Shown piece by piece: positions 6,210-12,153 of a stretch of DNA of 12,265 nt. This DNA is from Methylovulum sp. GTDB lineage: Bacteria; Pseudomonadota; Gammaproteobacteria; Methylococcales; Methylomonadaceae. The notes beneath the pieces are model-generated. The model was not told the origin of the DNA and did no database searches. It saw only the letters and a list, made by a program, of their open reading frames with translations. The stretch spans positions 1 through 12,265 of the forward strand of contig SCST01000400.1 of NCBI GenBank assembly GCA_004299465.1, read 5' to 3'. A program made the position numbers and the translations under genes. The first letter of the stretch is position 1. Each line of letters starts with the position of its first letter.

Positions 6210-7430
6210 ATGTCGGAAATCAATAAAGTGGTATTGGCTTATTCCGGAGGTTTGGACACTTCCGTTATTCTTAAATGGTTACAGGATGTTTATGCCTGTG
6301 AAGTCGTCACGTTTACGGCGGACCTGGGACAGGGCGAAGAGGTCGAGCCTGCGCGTGCAAAAGCGCAGGCGCTAGGCATCAAGGAAATCTATATTGACGA
6401 TTTGCGTGAAGAGTTTGCCCGTGATTTCGTTTTCCCGATGTTTCGCGCCAATACGGTATATGAAGGCGAATACCTGCTGGGTACGTCGATTGCCCGTCCG
6501 CTGATCGCCAAACGCCTGATTGAAATCGCCAATGAAACGGGTGCGGACGCGATTGCGCATGGTGCCACCGGCAAAGGCAACGACCAGGTGCGTTTTGAGT
6601 TGGGCGCCTATGCGTTGCGTCCTGATATTCATGTGATTGCGCCTTGGCGCGAATGGAATTTAACATCGCGGCAGACATTGCTGGATTATGCCGAAAAACA
6701 CGGTATTCCGGTGGAAATGAAGAAAGGCAAGTCATCGCCTTATTCGATGGATGCGAACTTGCTGCATATTTCTTACGAAGGCCGGGTTCTCGAAGACCCG
6801 TGGGCAGAGCCTGAAGAAGATATGTGGCGTTGGACGGTTTCACCCGAAGCGGCACCGGATAAAGCAAGCTATATTGAGCTGACGTATCAACAGGGTGATA
6901 TTGTCGCGATTGATGACGAGCCGCAGTCACCTGCACAAGTCCTGGCAAAATTAAACAGGATCGCCGGCGAGAACGGTATCGGCAGGCTGGATATTGTCGA
7001 AAATCGCTATGTCGGCATGAAGTCACGCGGTTGTTATGAAACACCGGCCGGTACCGTCATGTTGAAAGCGCACCGGGCGATCGAATCGTTAACGCTGGAC
7101 AGGGAAGTCGCTCATTTGAAAGATGAATTAATGCCGCGCTATGCCTCGTTGATTTATAATGGTTATTGGTGGAGTCCTGAGCGCACGATGCTGCAAACGA
7201 TGATTGACGCGTCGCAGTTGTCGGTCAACGGCAAAGTCAGGCTGAAACTGTATAAAGGCAATGTGATTGTGGTCGGTCGCAGCTCTGATACCGACAGTTT
7301 GTTTGATGAAAGCATTGCAACATTTGAAGAAGACGGCGGCGCGTATAACCAAAAGGATGCCGAAGGTTTCATCAAACTGAATGCGTTGAGAATGCGGATT
7401 GCTGCGGCTAAAAGGTCAAGGCTGCCGTGA
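6210..7430 (+). CDS. argG: Argininosuccinate synthase
   Basis: A 406-residue protein catalysing citrulline + aspartate + ATP to argininosuccinate, the seventh step of arginine synthesis, in the cytoplasm. The N-terminal ATP-pyrophosphatase P-loop AYSGGLDTS (10-18) and the downstream HGATGKGNDQVRFELGA (117-133), which contacts nucleotide and substrates, are intact, as are SPYSMDANLLHISYEGRVLEDP (176-197, read in overlapping parts) and GCYETPAGT. The length is that of the approximately 400-residue class (B. subtilis-like) and not the longer 447-residue E. coli class. I chose ATG at 6210 because AAGG (6195-6198) is well spaced to it and the protein then begins MSEINKVVLAYSGG, as in homologues; a longer reading from TTG at 6201 would leave the ribosome site only two bases away. 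It stands alone: no other arg gene is adjacent. No clear terminator follows. Confidence 0.97.
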   Translation: MSEINKVVLAYSGGLDTSVILKWLQDVYACEVVTFTADLGQGEEVEPARAKAQALGIKEIYIDDLREEFARDFVFPMFRANTVYEGEYLLGTSIARPLIAKRLIEIANETGADAIAHGATGKGNDQVRFELGAYALRPDIHVIAPWREWNLTSRQTLLDYAEKHGIPVEMKKGKSSPYSMDANLLHISYEGRVLEDPWAEPEEDMWRWTVSPEAAPDKASYIELTYQQGDIVAIDDEPQSPAQVLAKLNRIAGENGIGRLDIVENRYVGMKSRGCYETPAGTVMLKAHRAIESLTLDREVAHLKDELMPRYASLIYNGYWWSPERTMLQTMIDASQLSVNGKVRLKLYKGNVIVVGRSSDTDSLFDESIATFEEDGGAYNQKDAEGFIKLNALRMRIAAAKRSRLP

Positions 7431-7510
7431 ATAGACAGGCGTAGTAGAGCATAATAATAATATTTGTCCAGCCAAGCTGCTTTTTCGCCTGGTTTGGGAG
7501 GAAGTAAAAA

Positions 7511-8107
7511 ATGAGCGATAACAATAAAACAGATTCACCGATAAATTCAGAAATTGTTGTTCTGCATAGCGTCCCGTCACATCAACAATTAATGAAAGCG
7601 AACAGATGGTTGCTCAGAGGTGTTTTTTTCCTGATGGCTATTATTTTTGTTGCCGGCTTTTTATTACTTCCTTCCGATGATTTCTTGTCCAGTTATAAAA
7701 AGGTTACCGCTGCCGATGTTTATGTAGCCGATGCAAATCCGTTATTGTCTGCCGAAGTGAATACCCTGAAAGGGCAATTTGTCGGGCTGGTCAGCGGCTC
7801 TATTGAAAGCAAACTCAGGTCATTGGAGGAGAGCCTTCGTAGCGGCACCGTGGTTAATTCGCTAGGCACGATCGAGGACATAAAAAATGACGTCAAAGTG
7901 CTGCGCTCTTATTCAGAACCCGTTAAAAAAGAACAGCTTGTCGATAACCAGCAATTGATGCAGGAAATGTCGCAGCTAAAGCGCCTTATTTATTTGAGCT
8001 TTGCATCATGCGGCTTGATGCTGGCGGCAGTGGCCGGTATCTGGATCAAAAGCCTTAAAAAACTGCCTTCTAAAGAAGCGATCATTCGCTATTTAAGTCG
8101 GCGTTAA
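7511..8107 (+). CDS. Two-helix inner-membrane protein, function unknown
   Basis: A 198-residue protein that I cannot assign to a family. A hydrophilic N-terminus (1-30) is followed by a membrane helix at about 34-53 (LLRGVFFLMAIIFVAGFLLL), a roughly 105-residue hydrophilic, helix-prone middle (54-158, including a charged stretch SIESKLRSLEESLRSG and LRSYSEPVKKEQLVDNQQLM), a second helix at about 160-179 and a basic tail KSLKKLPSKEAIIRYLSRR. The positive residues on both ends suggest N-in/C-in topology with the middle part in the periplasm. The ribosome site GGGAGGAAG (7496-7504) is the strongest in the window, which supports real expression. It is 80 bp downstream of argG with no terminator seen, so read-through from argG is possible, but no functional link is evident. 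Expression ends at the long hairpin at 8113-8167. Confidence 0.85.
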   Translation: MSDNNKTDSPINSEIVVLHSVPSHQQLMKANRWLLRGVFFLMAIIFVAGFLLLPSDDFLSSYKKVTAADVYVADANPLLSAEVNTLKGQFVGLVSGSIESKLRSLEESLRSGTVVNSLGTIEDIKNDVKVLRSYSEPVKKEQLVDNQQLMQEMSQLKRLIYLSFASCGLMLAAVAGIWIKSLKKLPSKEAIIRYLSRR

Positions 8108-8112
8108 AACCG

Positions 8113-8167
8113 GCGGGCATAAAAAAGCCGCTCCAGTCAAAGATTGGAGCGGCTTTTTTGTGCCCGC
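8113..8167. terminator. Long bidirectional Rho-independent terminator
   Basis: The inner arms are AAAAAAGCCGCTCCA (8121-8135) and TGGAGCGGCTTTTTT (8145-8159) around a 9-base loop, a perfect 15-bp stem with an A run on one side and a T run on the other. The outer arms GCGGGCA (8113-8119) and TGCCCGC (8161-8167) extend it to 23 positions with one T/G mismatch. It lies between the convergent genes at 7511-8107 and 8200-8535 and should stop transcription from both sides. Confidence 0.95.
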
Positions 8168-8186
8168 GTTAAAAGACGCTGCTTAA

Positions 8187-8214
8187 ATTTAGTCTCTAAT
8201 TATTTAGTCTCTAA
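8187..8214. repeat. Tandem duplication of the cytochrome c gene's last codons
   Basis: ATTTAGTCTCTAA occurs at 8187-8199 and 8202-8214, a 13-base match with a 15-base period. On the minus strand the real tail reads L-E-T-K-stop and is followed in frame by a second L-E-T-K. The second copy lies beyond the stop codon. Confidence 0.85.
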
Positions 8215-8535
8215 ATATTTGTACAGCGCGTCAACCGCTTGATCTTCGCCGTAGCCTGCTTTTTCAACGGCTTTATTCTTCATGATTTCTTCAATAGCTT
8301 TTGGCATGCCACCTTTGCCTTCTTTAAGAACGGACTCAAATTTTGCCCTGTCCAATTGGCCGGCTTTAATTAAAGCAGTCAACTGTGGATTCGATGCGAT
8401 GTCATGGCAAGTTCCGCAGCCGCGACCGAAAGCGCGTTCATAAATCTTTTTTCCGATTTCAATCTGTTCATCGGCAAATGCTTGCCCGGTTAAAGCAACC
8501 AAAGCAATGCCCAGTGTAATTAATGATTTTTTCAT
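8200..8535 (-). CDS. Small periplasmic mono-haem cytochrome c
   Basis: A 111-residue precursor. Residues 1-21 form a Sec signal peptide (...ALTGQAFA before DEQIE). The mature protein of about 90 residues has one haem c attachment site, C-G-T-C-H at 40-44, and Met77 in EGKGGMPKA is the probable sixth iron ligand. The C-terminal helix AVDALYKYLE is typical of class I cytochromes c. It should carry electrons in the periplasm; its partners cannot be told from the context, although periplasmic PQQ dehydrogenases, including one in this window 7 kb away, need such acceptors. Ribosome site A-G-A-G-A-G-G-T precedes the ATG at 8535 at good spacing. It is a single-gene unit with its own promoter (8613-8641) and shares the terminator at 8113-8167. 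The region past its stop holds a short duplication of its last codons. Confidence 0.95.
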   Translation of the reverse strand: MKKSLITLGIALVALTGQAFADEQIEIGKKIYERAFGRGCGTCHDIASNPQLTALIKAGQLDRAKFESVLKEGKGGMPKAIEEIMKNKAVEKAGYGEDQAVDALYKYLETK

Positions 8536-8612
8536 GTTGACCTCTCTTGGTGTTAAAAAAGAGCTGTAGTTTTTATGACAGCATTACAGCCCGGCTAAAG
8601 TTAAACCGACAA

Positions 8613-8641
8613 AGCATATGAAATTTAAACGGAAAATTCAA
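8613..8641 (-). promoter_or_regulatory. Sigma-70 promoter of the cytochrome c gene
   Basis: On the minus strand TTGAAT (plus 8636-8641) and TATGCT (plus 8613-8618) are exactly 17 bases apart, four of six matches each. This predicts a leader of about 70 bases before the ATG at 8535. Confidence 0.6.
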
Positions 8642-8758
8642 TGAATTTATGCCGGCTTTCAGTTTGTGTTATTCAAAAGTGTTTATAGCGATAGACTAAC
8701 TAATTAAAAAAATAGGGATAAATGGTGATCGCAGCCCGCTGCCAAGAGCATTTTCATC

Positions 8759-8830
8759 GTAACTATTCAGCCCTTGCTGTAGGGCGTGCTGCGCGCGGCA
8801 CGCCCTACGCTTCAGGAACTGAGTCGTTAC
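8759..8830. repeat. Nested palindromic element (MITE-like, 72 bp)
   Basis: The outer arms GTAACTATTCAG (8759-8770) and CTGAGTCGTTAC (8819-8830) are complementary at 10 of 12 positions. Inside, GTAGGGCGTGC (8779-8789) and GCACGCCCTAC (8798-8808) are perfect 11-bp complements around an 8-base GC loop. The outer arms match the repeat at 5983-6022 and the inner arms match those at 2596-2668 and 6066-6085. The element encodes nothing and would need an enzyme supplied elsewhere to move. Confidence 0.8.
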
Positions 8831-8900
8831 TTTTCATCATGCGGAACGGGGCTTGCATTCCCGTTTCAAACGTTTTGATTGCCGCTATCCAACTCATCTT

Positions 8901-8916
8901 TGGGGGATGCTATGCT
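8901..8916 (+). promoter_or_regulatory. Weak sigma-54-like promoter upstream of the PAS-PP2C gene
   Basis: TGGGGGATGCTATGCT has the invariant GG (8902-8903) and GC (8914-8915) at the required 10-base spacing, and ends TGCT as in the consensus, but the CAC after TGG is missing. It is about 80 bases before the ATG. A chance match is quite possible. Confidence 0.2.
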
Positions 8917-8994
8917 CGGCAAAACCAGAAAAATTTGCGAGACGCGGCGCAAATCTTCAATATGGACGCATTTGAATAATAATAACCAAAAAAC

Positions 8995-10899
8995 ATGTAT
9001 TCGTTCACAGATAAACCGGCATTTAATATCATCATCGTTGAATCAGGCGGGATAAATAGCGCAGAACCCTCCCTGCCTCTTATCAGGCAAGTTAATCTTA
9101 ATGCGGCTAAGCTATTGGGTTATACCGGGGTAGAGCTTATCAATAAGCCGCTAACGATGATTTATGCTGATGGAAACAGCGCAGAACTCTTTGCCAACTT
9201 GAGGGATAACCGCATTGAGGGCGAATTAATAACGAAATCAGGCCGGCATATTCCAGTCTTGCTGTTGTTTACGGCCTTATCAGGACCGATGCAAGACAAA
9301 ATCGGTATCGCGATACAGATTCAAATCCTTGGTGACGGTAAAATAGGCCAGGCAGGCGGCGAATGCCGGAAAATTGAATCGGCACTGGCCGAAAGCGAAG
9401 AACGCTTTCGGCAAATGGCGGAAATGGCTGGGGAATGGCTATGGGAGCAGGACCCTAAAGGCTATTATATCTACAGCAGCACAGCGGTTAAGCAAATCCT
9501 CGGACACAGCCAAAATGACGTTATCGGCAAACATTACACGCAATTTTTGACTGCCCAGGATAAGGTTGATCAACAGCATTATGCGGATAGTCGCCGGCCT
9601 TTTTATGGTCTGATTAATCATTACCGGCATAAAGACGGCCATCCGGTTTTCACTGAATCCACCGGCTTGCCGATCATCGATGCTGCCGGGAAATTGCTGA
9701 AATGGCGCGGTGTCGATCGGGATATTACCGCTCAGAAACATTTCCAGGACGCCTTGATAGAAAGCGAAAAACGCACGCGCCTGATTATCGAAAGCTCACT
9801 AAACGCCATCGTGATTATGGATGCTTACGGCATCATTACCGACTGGAATCCCCAGTCAGAAAAAATGTTCGGCTGGACGGCCGAGGAGGCTGTCGGCTCG
9901 CGTCTTGAAGAACTCATCATACCGCCGCGATTCCGGGATATTTACCGGCAAGGCTTGAAACTGTTTTTACATACCGGTATTTGCCCGTTATTCAACCAGG
10001 TATTTGAGCATGTCGCGATGCGCCGGGACGGTACGGAATTTCCCGTCGAAGTCAGCGCATCGCCGCTGAAACTAGGCAATACTTATATATTCAGCGCCTT
10101 CATCCACAATATCACCTCCCGGAAAGCCGCCGAGCAACAAATCCGTAAGGCGCAGATCGAGCTTGCGATTACCCAAAGCGAAATCAAGATTGCGCAGAAA
10201 ATCCAGGTCTCCCTGTTGCCGTCAGCGCCGATTAAATCGGCTTACTTTGAAATCGCTGGCATTTGTTTGCCTGCCGACCAAGTCGGCGGCGATTATTTTG
10301 ATTATTTTTTCCGCGATGAGAGCCATCTGGATATGGTTATTGCCGATGTTTCCGGGCATTCAATCGGTCCTGCGCTGTTTATGGTTGAAGCGCGTAGCGC
10401 GATACGGACTCAAGCCGGTCGTTCAGGAACGGCTTCGGAAATATTGGGAGTGCTTAATAATTTTCTGTTCGACGATTTAAACAAGGCCGATTACTTTATT
10501 ACGTTGTTTTATTTGCAGTATGACATCGCCACGCAACAATTAAGCTTTGCGAATGCAGGGCACCCGCCGCCGCTGTTGCTTCGTTCCTCGCAAGCCGAAT
10601 GCCAGGCCCTGGACGCCGATGGCTTAATTCTCGGTATACGCAAAAACATAGTGTTTGAAGAGAAATCGCTGACACTGGCAGTCGGTGATTTATTATTGAT
10701 TTATACCGACGGATTAACGGAAGCGGAAAGTCCCGATGGCGAGTTTTTTGGACTTAGGCGCGTCAGCGATGCGTTTATCCGGCATGCTGGGTATACGCCG
10801 CAGCATATCGTTGCGGCGATACTGGAGGAGTTAAAGCAGTTTTGCCGGAGAGAATCGTTTAAAGACGATATTACGTTAATGGTGTTTAAGCGGGCTTAG
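8995..10899 (+). CDS. PAS-PAS-PAS-PP2C serine phosphatase (RsbU/SpoIIE type)
   Basis: A 634-residue cytoplasmic protein with no signal or membrane segment. Residues about 28-112 look like a weak first PAS domain, 136-249 a clear PAS/PAC (WEQDPKGYYIYSSTAVKQIL, ending WRGVDRDITAQKHF), and 261-384 a third (LIIESSLNAIVIMDAYGIIT, ending HNITSRKAAEQQ). A helical linker (about 380-405) leads to the PP2C-like domain at 410-634: QVGGDYFDYF (430-438, metal Asp433), IADVSGHSIGPALFM (449-463, Asp451), FANAGHPPPLLL (518-529), LIYTDGLTEAES (568-579, Asp572) and KDDITLMVFK (623-632, Asp624/625). The metal-binding residues are present, so it should be an active Ser/Thr phosphatase; such enzymes usually act on a phosphorylated anti-anti-sigma (STAS) protein. 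No STAS or anti-sigma gene is in the window. No haem or flavin site can be identified in the PAS domains. The ribosome site is weak. It ends 5 bp before the convergent Rpn-like gene. Confidence 0.95.
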   Translation: MYSFTDKPAFNIIIVESGGINSAEPSLPLIRQVNLNAAKLLGYTGVELINKPLTMIYADGNSAELFANLRDNRIEGELITKSGRHIPVLLLFTALSGPMQDKIGIAIQIQILGDGKIGQAGGECRKIESALAESEERFRQMAEMAGEWLWEQDPKGYYIYSSTAVKQILGHSQNDVIGKHYTQFLTAQDKVDQQHYADSRRPFYGLINHYRHKDGHPVFTESTGLPIIDAAGKLLKWRGVDRDITAQKHFQDALIESEKRTRLIIESSLNAIVIMDAYGIITDWNPQSEKMFGWTAEEAVGSRLEELIIPPRFRDIYRQGLKLFLHTGICPLFNQVFEHVAMRRDGTEFPVEVSASPLKLGNTYIFSAFIHNITSRKAAEQQIRKAQIELAITQSEIKIAQKIQVSLLPSAPIKSAYFEIAGICLPADQVGGDYFDYFFRDESHLDMVIADVSGHSIGPALFMVEARSAIRTQAGRSGTASEILGVLNNFLFDDLNKADYFITLFYLQYDIATQQLSFANAGHPPPLLLRSSQAECQALDADGLILGIRKNIVFEEKSLTLAVGDLLLIYTDGLTEAESPDGEFFGLRRVSDAFIRHAGYTPQHIVAAILEELKQFCRRESFKDDITLMVFKRA

Positions 10900-10904
10900 C
10901 ACCA

Positions 10905-11498
10905 TCATTCTTCTGTCGTTGCTAATTGTTGGATTTCCGTCAAAGACAACCGGGTAATCGCTATAATTTGTTCCGGCCCGAAATTCATAGCCAGCAGCTT
11001 GCGCGCAATTTCCAGTGATCTTTTATGTTCACCTATTTCCATGCCTCTTTCTACGCCTTCCTCAATGCCCTTTTCCATGCCTTTTTGATAACTCGGCAAA
11101 CGTTCTATTTCAATATGTAACATGTCATAAGCCTCTTGTATATTGACGTTGAGATGTCGGTTGTCAGCTAAAATTTCCAGTATTTGTAAATATTCGCGCT
11201 GACGCTTTTCGTCATGGCGGGTCATTGCATGCAATTTTTGCAAAATATGGACAACCATTTCGTCCGGATCATGGCCGCGAAAATCGCATAATATCGTTAA
11301 CACCAGTGCATCGGGACTGTCGCTATCGTACAACATATGGTAATCGATATCGCGCATATCGGAACGCCTGTCTTCAATGCGCTGTTCTTCAGTTGATAAG
11401 AGTTCGGCATCAACCAGGTCGAGTTTAAATAGATACACCGCAATATCCAGCAAAATACGCTTGAGGATATTTTTAGAAATGATGTCTTTATGCGCCAT
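10905..11498 (-). CDS. Rpn-family (PD-(D/E)XK transposase-related) protein lacking its nuclease core
   Basis: A 197-residue open frame. The N-terminus MAHKDIISKNILKRILLDIA and LLSTEEQRIEDRRSD (34-47) match the start of Rpn-like proteins, and residues 49-190 match their C-terminal half: IDYHMLYDSDSPDALVLTIL (51-70), the EYLQILEILADNRHLN region and the repetitive helix KGMEKGIEEGVERGMEIGEH (139-158). From my knowledge of the family, intact members are about 280-310 residues and carry, right after E-x-R-R-x-D, the strand-rich PD-(D/E)XK core with its catalytic E-x-K. Here RRSD runs straight into MRDIDY, so roughly 75-100 residues are missing in frame. It is probably catalytically dead, at best a DNA- or partner-binding remnant. 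No ribosome site precedes the ATG, and a 41-bp palindrome sits 32 bp upstream. It is convergent with the PP2C gene, with 5 bp between. Confidence 0.8.
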   Translation of the reverse strand: MAHKDIISKNILKRILLDIAVYLFKLDLVDAELLSTEEQRIEDRRSDMRDIDYHMLYDSDSPDALVLTILCDFRGHDPDEMVVHILQKLHAMTRHDEKRQREYLQILEILADNRHLNVNIQEAYDMLHIEIERLPSYQKGMEKGIEEGVERGMEIGEHKRSLEIARKLLAMNFGPEQIIAITRLSLTEIQQLATTEE

Positions 11499-11530
11499 GG
11501 TTGAAAAATGAACTGTTTTGTACGAATCTG

Positions 11531-11571
11531 CCTAAGACCTGCCGGGTTTTAAAAACCCGGCAGGTCTTAGG
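11531..11571. repeat. Perfect 41-bp palindrome
   Basis: The left arm CCTAAGACCTGCCGGGTTTT (11531-11550) is fully complementary to 11552-11571 with a single unpaired A at 11551. In RNA it would form a 20-bp hairpin (allowing for loop strain). It sits 32 bp upstream of the Rpn-like start. Palindromes with this AGACCTGCCGGGTTT core are, to my recollection, a common dispersed repeat in some bacterial genomes. Confidence 0.9.
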
Positions 11572-11603
11572 TAACTCGCAAAAAATACCCCCCCCACGAC
11601 ATC

Positions 11604-11700
11604 GTTCCCACGCTCCGCGTGGGAATGCCGTCAGTGACGCTCCAGCGTCACGCAACGCTGGAGCGTTGCTGGATGAATTCCCACGCTGGAGCGTGGGAAC
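11604..11700. repeat. Cluster of four hairpins with ACGCTCC/GGAGCGT cores
   Basis: Unit 1: TTCCCACGC/GCGTGGGAA (11605-11613, 11617-11625). Unit 2: GTGACGC/GCGTCAC (11634-11640, 11645-11651). Unit 3: GCAACGC/GCGTTGC (11652-11658, 11663-11669). Unit 4: TTCCCACGC/GCGTGGGAA (11678-11686, 11691-11699). Units 1-2 have TCC or TCCA loops and units 3-4 have TGGA loops, so the two pairs face each other; GTTCCCACGC at 11604 is complementary to the last ten bases (11691-11700). All arms are perfect. This is a dispersed short-palindrome family; open frames through it are artefacts. Confidence 0.9.
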
Positions 11701-11990
11701 TATGCGAAAACCAACGATAACTGGACTTTAGCACCGATGACAAAGCCGAGCAATCCGAAAAAGCACAGCCAATAGAGTGCGGAGCCTGAAAGACCAGCGA
11801 GGCAGAAACGAAATACACACGAACGCCTAACATCAAGGTGTACCAAACTACTTGGCTCAGGGTCGGCGCATATGGTGTTTATGTTATTAAAATCAACTAG
11901 ATAGAGCAATAAAAAAGCTTAAATAGATTAACTTTTTAATGTAAGTAGTTGATTATAAAATAATTAAGGATGCCAAGTGTGTTTGCCCAG
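11701..11990. other. Non-coding stretch, no supported gene
   Basis: About 290 bp between the hairpin cluster and the promoter of the last gene. A minus-strand frame (11700-11909) contains a hydrophobic run but overlaps the repeat edge, has no ribosome site and resembles nothing known to me. 11908-11936 is AT-rich with AAAAAG and CTTTTT arms (weak hairpin). Confidence 0.5.
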
Positions 11991-12010
11991 CCTGCCTTGC
12001 CCTGCCTTGC
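11991..12010 (+). repeat. Two tandem copies of CCTGCCTTGC
   Basis: An exact 10-base unit is repeated at 11991-12000 and 12001-12010. The second copy contributes the first bases of the -35 box at 12007-12012. Confidence 0.85.
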
Positions 12011-12035
12011 AACAACAGATGTCCTGTGCTAGTAT
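12007..12035 (+). promoter_or_regulatory. Sigma-70 promoter of the 12154 gene, extended -10 type
   Basis: TTGCAA (12007-12012) and TAGTAT (12030-12035) are exactly 17 bases apart, and TG at 12027-12028 gives an extended -10. This is the best promoter in the window and predicts a transcript start near 12042 with a leader of about 110 bases. Confidence 0.7.
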
Positions 12036-12100
12036 TCTTTCACAGTATGAGCATGCCTGAAAGCGTGTGAATGCCGTGTGATTTGCAATTCACTTAACAA

Positions 12101-12130
12101 AAGCGGGGGTTTATTCGTAAAACACCGCTT
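12101..12130 (+). promoter_or_regulatory. Leader hairpin with a TTCG tetraloop
   Basis: The arms 12101-12113 and 12118-12130 pair at 11 of 13 positions (two G/A mismatches) around TTCG (12114-12117), a sequence that forms unusually stable RNA tetraloops when closed by C-G, here closed by A-T. It ends 10 bases before the ribosome site AGAGG (12141-12145). It may stabilise the mRNA or set translation level. Confidence 0.6.
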
Positions 12131-12153
12131 CTATTTTAATAGAGGAAAAATAT

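Larger units (their letters stand above)
8542..8994. other. Divergent intergenic region between cytochrome c and the PAS-PP2C gene
   Basis: About 450 bp without a convincing gene. It holds the cytochrome promoter, a nested palindromic element (8759-8830), a small dyad AACGGG/CCCGTT (8845-8850 and 8860-8865) and a weak sigma-54-like sequence (8901-8916). Three consecutive TAA codons at 8977-8985 lie in the PP2C frame 9 bases before its ATG, which rules out a longer N-terminus. Confidence 0.6.

Noticed and set aside
7436..7491. CAGGCG/CGCCTG as an argG terminator
   Set aside because: A 6-bp stem with a 44-base loop and no T run after the right arm is not a credible terminator.
8722..8979. 85-codon open frame upstream of the PAS-PP2C gene
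   Set aside because: It runs through the nested palindrome at 8759-8830, has no ribosome site and no protein-like pattern. The palindrome explains the open frame.
11604..11700. Possible CRISPR array
   Set aside because: The spacing is irregular, the units are palindromes with differing arms, and no spacers of constant length or cas genes are present.
11501..11731. Plus-strand frame across the hairpin repeats
   Set aside because: Its sequence is a translation of the 41-bp palindrome and the ACGCTCC hairpins, a known type of artefact.
11648..11909. Two minus-strand frames including a hydrophobic stretch
   Set aside because: One ends in translated repeat and the other begins without a ribosome site; neither resembles a known protein. 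A decayed gene cannot be excluded but is not supported.
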